Source: Isohypsibius dastychi
Lineage: Eukaryota; Tardigrada; Eutardigrada; Parachela; Isohypsibiidae
DNA length: 12,356 nt
Direction: 5' to 3'
NCBI GenBank assembly: GCA_034696485.1
Contig: JAQIWT010001119.1
Span: forward strand, 1-12,356
Shown here: one piece after another, positions 1 to 7,932 of the stretch
How positions within the stretch are numbered: position 1 is the stretch's first letter
How the letters are laid out: each line of letters opens with the position of its first letter
Position numbers and translations under genes: made by a program
The notes under the pieces: generated by a model
The model's input: only the letters and a program-made list of their open reading frames with translations
Told to the model about the DNA's origin: nothing
Database searches by the model: none

Positions 1-787
1 TTGACAAACCTCAGTTAAGTTTCCTGAATCAGACCAGTTGGACACGATCAACACGAATTCCTCGGTCGGTTTCGTGGAGTTGATCCCCAGAGAATCAGTA
101 GTCACCAATTGTCCATGAAACGTGGCTTCTTTGAAGGGATTCACAGTGGCGGTGCATCCGACGAACTTCGGAGAAACCAGCTTGGTGTGAATGGGGAAGA
201 TTCAGGTGACCGGACTGAAATATATTAAAGGAATGAATTATTTTGACAAACCACTGCAATGTATTTCGTACCAGCTCGATTTGTGTGGTTGACGGGTAGA
301 GGTAACAGTAATCCAATGCGCCGATGCTGGTCCAAAAACACAGTGATCCCAGATTCACAGTAATACACGGCAAGAAAAGGACCATAACACGGATCAGCTC
401 CAACATCGTCAATATTTGACGAACGATATTGTTCTGCTAACGGAAAGCTTGCTAGCTGAAATTCCTAAGAATTTGAATTCCGAGGAAATGTGGATCAGGT
501 AAAACCGATCAGGTTAAACTGGCAAGACGAGACGAAGCAGATGTGAGCACCCGGACTTGTAATTAAGAACACAAAGAACTAAGACAATGCACAAAAGACA
601 CGGTGCATATACCTTTTTTCTCCTCTCTCTCTACATAGATTCATCCTTCTGTATTCAAAAAGCAAGTGCCCAGCGTCGTCACCTGTGTGGGCAAAGTGAA
701 GGTCTGATAAAAAGGCAAGACGATTTTAACTCACGCGCAAAGAAGCCAGTGAATTGTGTGTGGGTAATAGATGGCGTTTACCTAGCC
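1..787. repeat. Segmental direct repeat, left unit (pairs with 3827-4628)
   Basis: This stretch is highly similar, base for base with a few small indels, to 3827-4628 in the same orientation. It covers exons 1-2 of a PA-TM-RING gene on the minus strand plus about 380 bp upstream of its ATG. The shared upstream part includes long near-identical blocks (for example around 540-600 and 4380-4440). Similarity ends at cctagcc (781-787 and 4622-4628), after which the flanks diverge completely. The left end is not seen because the window starts inside intron 2 of the gene. Confidence 0.92.
10..406 (-). pseudogene. PA-TM-RING gene copy 1, 5' part only (exons 1-2, 11-bp deletion)
   Basis: Exon 1 is 406-272 (45 codons: signal peptide and start of the luminal domain; ATG at 406 chosen because MLELIR matches MLGLIR and MLEFIR in the two other copies). 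Intron 1 is 271-215 (57 bp, gtac...cag), exon 2 is 214-10, and a donor gtttg begins at 9; later exons lie outside the window. Exon 2 is 205 nt, whereas copy 3 has 216. The missing 11 bases map between the codons for HQA and the SP/KFVGCTATV block and shift the frame, so a conserved PA-domain tail (EFVLIVSNWSDSGNLTE) survives only in another frame. Copy 2 has no such deletion. The copy is therefore probably non-functional, unless a compensating change lies off the window. The family assignment rests on copy 2, which retains the RING. Confidence 0.8.
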
Positions 788-865
788 TGCATGGATTTAG
801 CAGAACCTTCACTCCGTAAACTTAATCACTGGAAAACTGGATACGGCATCGTCATGACGATGTTA
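413..865. other. Upstream DNA of copy 1, then a short unmatched spacer
   Basis: Bases 413-787 belong to the segmental repeat and correspond to the region upstream of copy 2, so they probably hold its promoter and 5' UTR. The reading frame at 587-880 has no recognisable domain, and its counterpart near copy 2 is broken, so I do not call it a gene. Bases 788-865 match nothing else in the window. Confidence 0.5.
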
Positions 866-1352
866 AACAGAAAGCCATAAAAATGGTTGCATAGCCCTTG
901 ATCCGGCTAAGATACATTCGTCAATCGAAGCAATCCACAACAATTCACTTTTTATTTTAAATCACTTTCGTGCTCTTGAATGCCAGGCTTTTGTTAGAAA
1001 TGATATCAGACTGAATCTCTTCCTGAAAGACATCCCACGCATTTCCGGTAAAACGTAAAGTATTCCAATAAAACAGCCTTACCTCTAAACACAGAGCCCC
1101 TTCAACCAGTTGCATTTCATCTGTTGGATCTATGGTGTACAGTCTTCCCTTTGTGGTCTGGTGATCGTAAGCTTTGAAATTTGACATAAGCCGGAGCAGG
1201 ATTCTGTTTTATACTCCGTTTCAACACTTGGTGAAGAGATGATGTCCAACGCCACAAATTCTTCATTTAATGATACTTTGATCTTTGCAACGGCGGACGC
1301 AGTTTTGATTGTTCCTATAGTTCTGACCGCACTTTTCATACAATTACCGTAA
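866..1352 (+). pseudogene. 5' fragment of an aminergic-type GPCR gene (N-terminus and start of TM1)
   Basis: This segment is similar to 9629-10160, the 5' flank and first codons of the GPCR at 9985-11329. Both contain aacagaaagccataaaa, the acgcatttccggtaaaacgt block and an ATG followed by TNSSFNDTLIF. ATGs at 1239 and 1242 open a frame with sequons NAT, NSS and NDT, then AVLIVPIVLTALF, the first half of TM1. Similarity stops near 1337 and a TAA follows at 1350. Nothing resembling TM2-TM7 follows, so this is a truncated duplicate, not a receptor. It lacks the 93-bp insertion found in the full copy and so shows the uninterrupted ancestral sequence there. A minus-strand frame through the same DNA (957-1187) with a donor-like GAG/gtaagg near 1087 was considered, but the matching frame in the other copy contains TAG. 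Confidence 0.75.
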
Positions 1353-1441
1353 GACACATCGAACACGCACGTAGTGCAAACCATGCCAGTTCTTCTTGTT
1401 CTCTAAGACTTGTTCCTTGGAAAACAACCTGAACTATAATT

Positions 1442-1831
1442 CTACACACAATTGGCAATGTAAGAATACGAATAAAGCGAGGATTTACCACTTGAAAGAA
1501 TAACAGGAAAAGCTAGATTCGTCCGCTCGAACAACTTCCGATCCGAGAAGGTAGACCTCCCAAATAATTCAACCACATTGTCATCTACTGGGGAACAATC
1601 GGTTGGCTCGTCGTCCAAATCAGCGACAAGAAGGGAAGTTTCCCACTTTGTAAAAACATTTGGGTATCTTTTGCCTATCTCATCTTTGGACACCTGGAAA
1701 AGTGGGATCGCCCATTTTGAGCCAACCGATCGGGGATTAAAATTGTCCATTATAACATCAATTACTCGAATTTTGACGTTTTGAACAACTCGGATTGAAC
1801 ACATAAAGCACGACACTAAAAAATGATTCAT
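1442..1831 (-). CDS. Unrecognised open frame, possible exon(s)
   Basis: This is a 129-codon open frame. I recognise no domain. The middle is hydrophilic and protein-like (acidic run LVADLDDEPTDCSPVDD, residues about 69-85), and the first 25 residues contain a weakly hydrophobic, cysteine-containing stretch. A CAG/gtgtcc at about codon 46 could be a splice donor, so the real exon may be shorter. There is no paralogue elsewhere in the window. A shorter frame on the opposite strand (1578-1784) overlaps it, so chance openness is a real alternative. Confidence 0.25.
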   Translation of the reverse strand: MNHFLVSCFMCSIRVVQNVKIRVIDVIMDNFNPRSVGSKWAIPLFQVSKDEIGKRYPNVFTKWETSLLVADLDDEPTDCSPVDDNVVELFGRSTFSDRKLFERTNLAFPVILSSGKSSLYSYSYIANCV

Positions 1832-2925
1832 TATGGATATGTCAATTCAACGCAATCCACCGATAATATCTCCTGCATTGGCCACTTATTTTTCAGACTA
1901 ATGAAATTTTTATGTCAATGCAAATACGATACCAACGAGCTTGCTTAATCATCGTATTTGTGGAATGTTTGTGTTTAACTGAGTTTGATGATCACAACGG
2001 AAATGACTGTGTTGTCATGACTGAATTAAAAAGGCACAAGCTTCAAGTGGCAGTTGGAGGGTGATGATCGGTGCAGTGTTGCACATCTGAACAGAGCTCA
2101 AGAGTGCTACTACTGGTAGATAGAGCTCATTTCATTTGGGATCGGCTTATAACGGTAGTCCTCAATTCACTTCATAACTGCAATAGCTTGCCGTTGAAAT
2201 GTGGACCGGTCCATAACGAAATAAAAAAGGTTTCGGTTCTATCGGGTTCAGTAGCATCGCAGTTTCCGAAAGTACTACGGCATCAACCTGTCAGTTCGAT
2301 TTTGAATTTAAAATAATCTATTCAGCTTCTGTTCAGTTGGTTAGCAGCTCCTTTTCCAAAGATTTTACTGGATAGCAATTTAATGCGTGCAACAAGCGGG
2401 CGCATGCAAGAATAATGCATCGCGCTGTCCGAGAAAGCCCAGAGCTTTAAAACAACAATGAAACGGTTGTTCAACTCGGGCTGTCAAGAAGGCACAACAC
2501 ATCCGAACGACACCAGAAAAAGTTCGGTTTGAATTTGGTCAATCGAAAAGTATCGACTGGTTCTTTAATACTACTTTCCCTGGTTAAGTACTGAAAGCGT
2601 CATCCGGTCCACATGAATATATCGGCTAGACCAATTCATAAATAAACATTTATGGTAAGAGCGAATGACTTAGCTGTGCATAATATTAACTGTATAATTT
2701 CCGAAGTTAAATTATTGTACTGTGCTTTGTACCATGGAAAATGTGAAACACATTGATACCGAGAATGGAAAGCTTATTGAAAAGTTTCATGTCATGAGAC
2801 GCAGATGGTACTATATAGTCCATATGGACGACACGACGTGACGACGACGGACGTGACAATCGAAATTCAATGTGAATAACAGTTTGAAATGAGAGCAACT
2901 TTCTGCAGTGTTGGCTTCGACATGT
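1832..2925. other. Intergenic, nothing recognised
   Basis: No conserved gene is seen. A 35-codon plus-strand frame starts at 2734 in a good start context (accATGg) but ends at 2839 and matches nothing I know. Around 2827-2856 there is a short run of acg/gac repeats. The right edge is downstream of the copy 2 stop codon and should contain its 3' UTR. The nearest ATTAAA on the minus strand is at 2569-2564, about 360 bp away, and is not convincing. Confidence 0.4.
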
Positions 2926-4244
2926 TCAGAGGCTCTTGCGGCATAGTGGACATTTCATGATCCCATACATTTCTAACCACGGATCAATACACATCATATG
3001 AAATTCTGAAATTATAGAAAATCGGAAAGACGTGTTCACATACACAAAACACTGACTCACCATGTTTGCAGCGAACCAAAGAGCGAACCCTTTCCCCACA
3101 TGCAAAGTTTTCCCGGCAAATGGCGCATAATTCTTCGCCGTTCGGAGCATCGACCTCGTACACCGGCAAACGGGCAAGTACAATTCTACTCCGGAAACGA
3201 TTGATTGCGTTGGCCAGACTCTGACAGATGTCCTGAAGAAACAAGTGAATTCACTGATTGCATTGCTCGGGTTGATGTTCAACTAACTGTTCTCAGAAAA
3301 ACGTAGAGGCTACATGACATGGCTCCACCGAAGAGCACAAAAATAGATAGCGCTTGCAACATGATCTTCATATAAGCGCAGCCATGGAGTCTCTTTCTTG
3401 TTGTGGCAGACAAATCCACTCTGCTGACGTCAGCTGACTGGAGAACAGACTGGAAAAGGAGACTCTGATTCTTCTCGAGAATAGTTAGTGGGAAACTTGT
3501 GATTCCAAAGCGACGGTCGAATTCCGATGTGTTCCATACTGTATCATTGGTAAGCAAAATGACGGCCATTGGATGTCTGGTGTCCAGCTGCACCACCATC
3601 TGTAAACGATCTCATTTTAGGTATCATTCAGTCATGAACAAAACTCTTCCGGATTTTTGCCACTGTTTGATTTGATTTTGAGTTTCAAAACGGGATGTAA
3701 GCACGTAAGACTCACAAAAGAGAAGGATTTTGCGTATCGATTCCAAAGCTGCACAATTTCACCTGATGCATTTTCTCGAACCACTTGTGGCACATTCTAC
3801 CGGAATTTTAAAGCATAAAAGAAGTGTTGACAAACCTCAGTTAAGTTTCCTGAATCAGACCAGTTGGACACGATCAACACGAATTCCTCGGTCGGTTTCG
3901 TGGGAGTTGATCCCCAGAGTATCAGTAGTCACCAATTGTCCATGAAACGTGGCTTCTTTGAAGGGATTCACAGTTGCAGTGTATCCAACGAATTGAGGAG
4001 ACACCGTAAAATTTGCAGCTTGGTGTGTATTGGAAATGTTCAGGCGGCCTGACTGCAATATAATGAAAGAATGAATTATTTCAACAAACGATTGCAATGT
4101 ATTTCGTACCAGCTCGATTTGTGCGGTTGATGGGTACAGGTAACAATAATTCATCACGCGTTCGCTGCACCAGAAACACACCAATCCTGGAAGGACAGTA
4201 AGAAACGGCAAGACGAGGACCACACCACGGATTAGCCCCAACAT
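2926..4244 (-). CDS. PA-TM-RING E3 ubiquitin ligase, copy 2 (five exons; one-base frameshift in exon 2)
   Basis: The predicted product is a single-pass endomembrane protein with a luminal protease-associated (PA) domain and a cytosolic RING-H2 finger, the layout of RNF13/RNF167-type ubiquitin ligases. Exons are 4244-4110, 4052-3836, 3599-3288, 3232-3061 and 3005-2926; introns are 57, 236, 55 and 55 bp, all gt...ag. Residues 1 to about 20 form a signal peptide, about 25-190 the PA region with sequons NIS, NFT, NWS and NLT, and about 193-218 a membrane helix. The RING uses C257, C260, C276, H278, H281, C284, C297 and C300, with IDPWL as in the family, and ends at residue 304. Exon 2 is 217 nt against 216 in copy 3: one extra G in the ggg at 3902-3904 (gg in copy 1) shifts the frame before the RING. 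Either this is a young pseudogene or the base is an assembly error; everything else is intact. Confidence 0.82.
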
Positions 4245-4628
4245 GGTTGATGTTTGATCAACAATATTGTTCTGCTAACTTTAAGCTTGCACGCTGGGAC
4301 CCCGAAGAACGTGAATTCCGAGGGAATATGGATCAGGTAAAACCAATCGGGCAAAACTGGCGAGACGAGACGAGGCAGATGTGAGCATCCTGACTTGTAA
4401 TTAAGAACACAAAGAACTAAGACAATGCACAAAAGACACAGTGCATACACTTTTTCTCTCTCCTCTCTCTCCGCATATATTCATCATGTTCTCAATTCAG
4501 ATAGCTAGTGCCTAGCGTGGTCACCTGTCTGGGCATATTGAAGGTTTGGAAAGCAGGCAGACGATTTTCACTCAAGCGCAAAGAAGTCAAGAAATTTTAC
4601 GACACCAATAGATGGCGTTTACCTAGCC
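3827..4628. repeat. Segmental direct repeat, right unit (pairs with 1-787)
   Basis: Same orientation and content as the left unit: intron 2 start, exon 2, intron 1, exon 1 and about 380 bp upstream of copy 2. The units start 3826 bp apart. The right edge is sharp at cctagcc (4622-4628). Similarity is high in both exonic and upstream sequence, pointing to a fairly recent duplication. Confidence 0.92.
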
Positions 4629-4745
4629 AGGTACTTGAGACGGTTGAAATTACGCAGGGGGTTTCGCCGATATAAAAAGTTTGCAGAAAAGGAGGGGGAG
4701 GGTGAGGCTCGTCCAAAAAGGCGGGTGAGCCTCTGATATTCTGGC

Positions 4746-4759
4746 GGGGGGGGGGGGGG
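4746..4759 (+). repeat. Run of 14 G
   Basis: An uninterrupted G homopolymer, preceded by G-rich DNA (4680-4745). It lies just past a putative splice donor of a minus-strand exon, where it reads as a C run within the intron. Its length is likely to be unreliable in an assembly. Confidence 0.9.
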
Positions 4760-4767
4760 TCAATTAC

Positions 4768-4991
4768 CTCAAAAATAAGGGCTTCCCACTCCACTGTAAA
4801 CGTAAACGCGGATCTAGCTTTGTGTAAACAAAAATAGACTGCATTTTGGTCGACCAGTGTCCAAGCCGCTTTCGCACCTGAGAACATGCCTGCCATGAAG
4901 TCCATTTTGACTGTGCCTAAATGGTCCATGGTCATGGTGTAGAGATTCTCCAAAGCATGGAACGGTATGCCCAGTCCAAACCGTCTATCAT
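4768..4991 (-). CDS. Unrecognised putative internal exon
   Basis: An open segment on the minus strand bounded by a possible acceptor (tatactag, ending at 4992) and a consensus-like donor (GAG/gtaatt at 4768/4767). It encodes about 75 residues of protein-like composition, including LENLYTMTMDHLGTVKMDF, AWTLVDQNAVYFCLHKAR and FTVEWEALIFE. I do not recognise the family. Beyond the donor the frame runs into a low-complexity C-rich stretch, supporting an intron there. No partner exons are evident nearby: the palindrome at 5001-5039 lies directly upstream and the duplicated region directly downstream. It may be an orphan exon left by rearrangement. Confidence 0.35.
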
Positions 4992-5000
4992 CTAGTATAT

Positions 5001-5039
5001 CATAGTGAGACTAAAAGAGTCTCTTTTAGTCTCACTATG
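5001..5039. repeat. Perfect 39-nt palindrome
   Basis: The left arm is catagtgagactaaaagag (5001-5019), the centre is a single t (5020), and the right arm (5021-5039) is its exact reverse complement. The flanks are not palindromic. The structure could be two terminal inverted repeats joined head to head after loss of an element's interior, or a small foldback element. No other copy of the arm is seen in the window. Confidence 0.95.
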
Positions 5040-5067
5040 TCTATATTCAGGTTTGGCCAAATAGCTC

Positions 5068-5190
5068 GGCTGGCCACTTGCCATCGGACCATTCAAGATG
5101 GCTGAATACAATGAGAGAGAGAGAGAAACTCCATGCTCCCGTTTACCCTCTTATGTATGTATGCTCCCTTGGTCCAGGAGCTATACAGAC
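5068..5190 (-). repeat. Inverted, diverged copy of DNA upstream of copy 3
   Basis: Read on the minus strand, this segment contains ctgtctgtatagctcctg, a ttggtc-like block, agccatct and gtccgatggc in the same order as 6028-6086 on the plus strand, upstream of copy 3. The minus-strand version is longer between blocks, partly because of a (GA)7 microsatellite at 5113-5126. It may be the upstream remnant of a fourth PA-TM-RING copy facing left, or one arm of an inverted duplication. Confidence 0.6.
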
Positions 5191-5284
5191 AGAAGCGAGA
5201 AAAAAGTCACATTCCTTTCGTTTTTGTTTCCGCTCTACCGGTAGATAACAAACTCAACTAGTTACTGATATTTTGGTGAGACAC

Positions 5285-5698
5285 TCAGGACCGACTGGAA
5301 TCACCTCGAGTTTCTGAACATACGAATTTCTTTATTTCGGCTGATGGTTTTTTTGAAGCAACTTCGACCTCAGTTCCATTCCTTTTTATAACACGTGTTC
5401 GGCAGATTCTGTCTTGCTCAAAATGAATCTAACATATCGTAAATCGGTTAGGTGGTTCCCATTTCCTTGGAATCGCGGCTATCCACCAGTTACGCTCATT
5501 CAAGTTCGCCGGAACAGCAAATAATATTTGTTTCTCCCCTGTGTATAAGGACGTTCCATAATTGCAATCTGGAGCAGCGCAGCATTCCGGTATTTTTAAT
5601 AACAGACACTGCTGAAACATTGCTACTTTGCAAGATTTAACGAAGCATTCTTCTATTCGGGCTATAATGAATTGCCTAACCTGATTACTCGCACTCAT
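5285..5698 (-). pseudogene. THAP-type zinc finger, interrupted by TAG
   Basis: The minus-strand frame shows a THAP (C2CH) DNA-binding domain: PECCAAPDC supplies the first cysteine pair, followed by LFAVP, NWWIAAI and WEPPNRFTIC, then HFEQD. In the family the signature is C-x2-H followed by F; here the first residue between C and H is TAG (5431-5429), where a serine TCG is a common ancestral state. The frame stays open past it to TGA at 5287-5285. The upstream stretch of about 30 residues (from 5698) has no recognised domain, and the domain itself begins near 5590. THAP domains occur in host transcription factors and in P-element-like transposases; no transposase core is seen, so the source is undecided. 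Most likely this is a decayed fragment. Confidence 0.75.
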
Positions 5699-6209
5699 TC
5701 GGCACTTGATTCAGTCAGCAAGGGCAAGGCAGGCGCTTTTGTTAATGAGAACAATAGCAGTTGGCCGAGATGACTGATATGTTATTTCTTGGGTATTTCA
5801 AGAGATATCCTGGGAAAACATACATTTTCACAAAAGAATAAAATATGTTGTATCATGACCTTCATTTTACTTATTAATCAAAATTGTGTCACTCCAAATC
5901 ATCAACTGCTGCAGATTTTTGAAAGTTTTTTTCCTGTCTCGCCAGTTTCATATTTTCTCCCTCCTTCCTTTATTTCTACGGGTCTAGATTTTATCAGCGT
6001 ACTAAGCAAACAAGCACATATATGCCCTGTCTGTATAGCTCCTGCTTGGTCTAATACTTTTTAGCCATCTGTCTGTCCGATGGCTGACTATCCGCCTCAT
6101 CTCGTCTCGCCAGTTTTGCCAGATTTATTCTCTGCTCAATATTCTCTCGAAATCTGGGACAGAATATTTTTCACTTCAGCCGAGCAATAAGTTTCATCAG
6201 CAGTCAACA
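5699..6209 (+). promoter_or_regulatory. Upstream region of PA-TM-RING copy 3
   Basis: No gene is seen. A block at 6092-6116 (ctcatctcgtctcgccagtt and following bases) is nearly identical to the minus-strand sequence at about the same distance upstream of copies 1 and 2. It is thus the conserved proximal 5' flank of the family and a candidate promoter or 5' UTR element. The open frame at 5789-6064 has no recognisable domain and ends just before this block. Confidence 0.5.
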
Positions 6210-7486
6210 ATGTTGGAGTTCATCCGTTTTATTGTGTATTTCGTTCCGGTATCAATCGCCATGTCGGGATGGCTATGTTTTTGGTGTAGCGACAGTATGA
6301 TGAATTACTGTTACCTTTTCCCGTCAACCACAAAGATCCAGTTGGTACAAAACACATTGGAATGATTTCTCAACGATATTTTATTTGCATATTATCCTAG
6401 TTTGGCCACTTCAACCTTCATGGCAAACAGCAAATTGCAAACTTCACCGTGTCCACGGAATTCGTTGGATGCACCGCCACTGTGAATCCATTCAGTGCAA
6501 CCTCGTTTTCTGGAGAGTTGATTACAGCTGATATGTCGGAGGTCAAGACTATCCGGCCAAGCGGAGAATTTGTTCTGGTCGTGTACAACTGGTCTGATTC
6601 AAAGAACTTAACAGAGGTTCGTTGAATTTACTTTAAACTCTGTATCATTTTGAAATTTAAAGAACAGCTAACAAATCATTGATCACGAGAAATCATCAAG
6701 TAATTTTTCCAGACTACAGGAAGTAAAAGCAAGCATAAGCATACCTGTACAGTATAAGCAAGTTTCAAATAGTCTCAGAACTCTTCCGATCGTGATCCAA
6801 TAATTTCAGGATCCCGTTTTAGATCTTCGAATTCGATTCTTATGGTGAAAAAATACCTGCAAAATGTAAAATACTCGATATAATTTTTGAAATAACAATG
6901 TCAACAGATGATGCAGCTGGACACTAAACAGCAATTAATGGCCGTCATTTTGCTCACCAATAAAGCGCCCTGGAACACATCAGAGTTTGACCGTCGCATT
7001 GGAACCCTGCCCATCCCACTCACCGTTCTTGGGAAGAATGAGGGTGACCTTTTCCGGTCTGTTCTCCAATCAGCAAACATCACTAGAGTGGAGGTGTCTG
7101 CTACAACTCGTGAGCTGCTTACAGAATGTAATAGCGTGAAGCTCACGTTACTATTGCTGTCTGAATTGGTGGTCATCGGTGGAGTTATGCTATTTTGCAC
7201 CTACGTGCTTGTGAAAACAGTTAGTTAAACATCATTTCATGAAGCGAGCAACATTACCTACTTGATTTCTCCAGAAATTCTGTGAAAATTCGGTCAAGAC
7301 CATCAATCGTTTACGCCAAAAGATTGCACCTGGCCGTCAGCCATTGCGCCAAGTCGTTGGTTCGAAAAACGCAGATTCTGCCGTTTGCAAGGATATTCTC
7401 GCGGGTGGTGATCGGGTTCGCCCTGTGGCATGGTAAATGTGTAAATTTTGTGTGCACATTTGTGTCCAGAGTCTGCTGTTTTCAGA
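6210..7486 (+). CDS. PA-TM-RING paralogue, copy 3, with degenerate RING (273-residue product predicted)
   Basis: The exons follow copy 2 exactly: 6210-6344 (135 nt), 6401-6616 (216), 6908-7219 (312) and 7275-7432, then 7486 onward; introns are 56, 291, 55 and 53 bp, all gt...ag. Exons 1-3 are open and code for a signal peptide (1 to about 20), a PA-type luminal domain with sequons NFT, NWS, NLT, NTS and NIT, and a membrane helix (about 194-219). Exon 4 is 158 nt instead of 172. A 3-bp loss removes the first zinc cysteine (CAIC becomes AVC) and an 11-bp loss removes the C-x-H region and shifts the frame. Joining 7432 to 7486 creates TGA, giving 273 residues. The old RING frame remains visible beyond it (ACVDPWI...HPLCR, to 7628), with one cysteine replaced by histidine. 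It cannot be a normal ligase; it is either a pseudogene or a RING-less PA-TM protein. Confidence 0.8.
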
Positions 7487-7628
7487 ATTACACACAGCAT
7501 GTGTGGATCCGTGGATACAAGTGTACGTGCAACATCCGTTATGTCGCATAAAACTCCGGACCTTCACAACTCATAGCTCGGGAAGTGAAATCTCATTCTA
7601 CAGCCTTAGTCACATAAACGCTCGTTAG

Positions 7629-7932
7629 TCATGTCCGTGGCTTGGTTCACAAAGGCAATTAGCTCCACCACTGGATGTGTAACTTTATAGCACTCTCAAA
7701 GTGGTGGTCACGTTGTTTTGAGTTTATCTGAATTTTCACCGATCTTCTTTTCATATTACCTTCCCGTCCTAGTTTTCGTATCATAATGGCTAAATTATTC
7801 TGGTGCAGTAATTAAATTGGCTGGGTTGAAACCAAATCCAAATTGTGCGTCGCAGCAGCATTGGTGTGAGAAGGATGATATTTAGCGAAGTGGTGAAAGT
7901 AACTACTGCTTGATTGATTCTAAACTGGTGGT
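7629..7932. other. Downstream of copy 3, nothing recognised
   Basis: No gene or repeat is identified. ATTAAA at 7811-7816 could serve as a poly(A) signal for copy 3, but this is weak. The GC content resembles that of the surroundings. Confidence 0.35.

Noticed and set aside
587-880. 97-codon plus-strand frame with a hydrophobic start
   Set aside because: It lies in the duplicated upstream region; the second copy (about 4427 onward) does not keep the frame, and no domain is seen.
957-1187. Minus-strand frame with a donor-like GAG/gtaagg, antisense to the GPCR 5' flank
   Set aside because: The matching position in the other copy (about 9800-9930) keeps aag/gtaagg, but its frame has TAG and non-conservative changes. 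Similarity is better explained by the plus-strand duplication.
2071-2316. 81-codon plus-strand frame
   Set aside because: It begins at a non-ATG codon, shows no domain and has no paralogue.
4073-4089. A 37-nt intron starting at gtttg within the copy 2 first intron
   Set aside because: Removing only this part puts a stop (TGA) just after the junction in copies 1 and 2; the donor at gtac preserves the frame in all copies.
6345-6400. Continuous reading of exon 1 into exon 2, without an intron, in all copies
   Set aside because: Copy 3 has TGA and a 56-nt length there, and all three copies have gtac at the start and a T-rich ag end. A spliced intron gives 135 and 216 nt exons that agree between copies.
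7303-7567. Two minus-strand frames across exons 4-5 of copy 3
   Set aside because: They are antisense shadows of the degenerate RING exons with no domain of their own.
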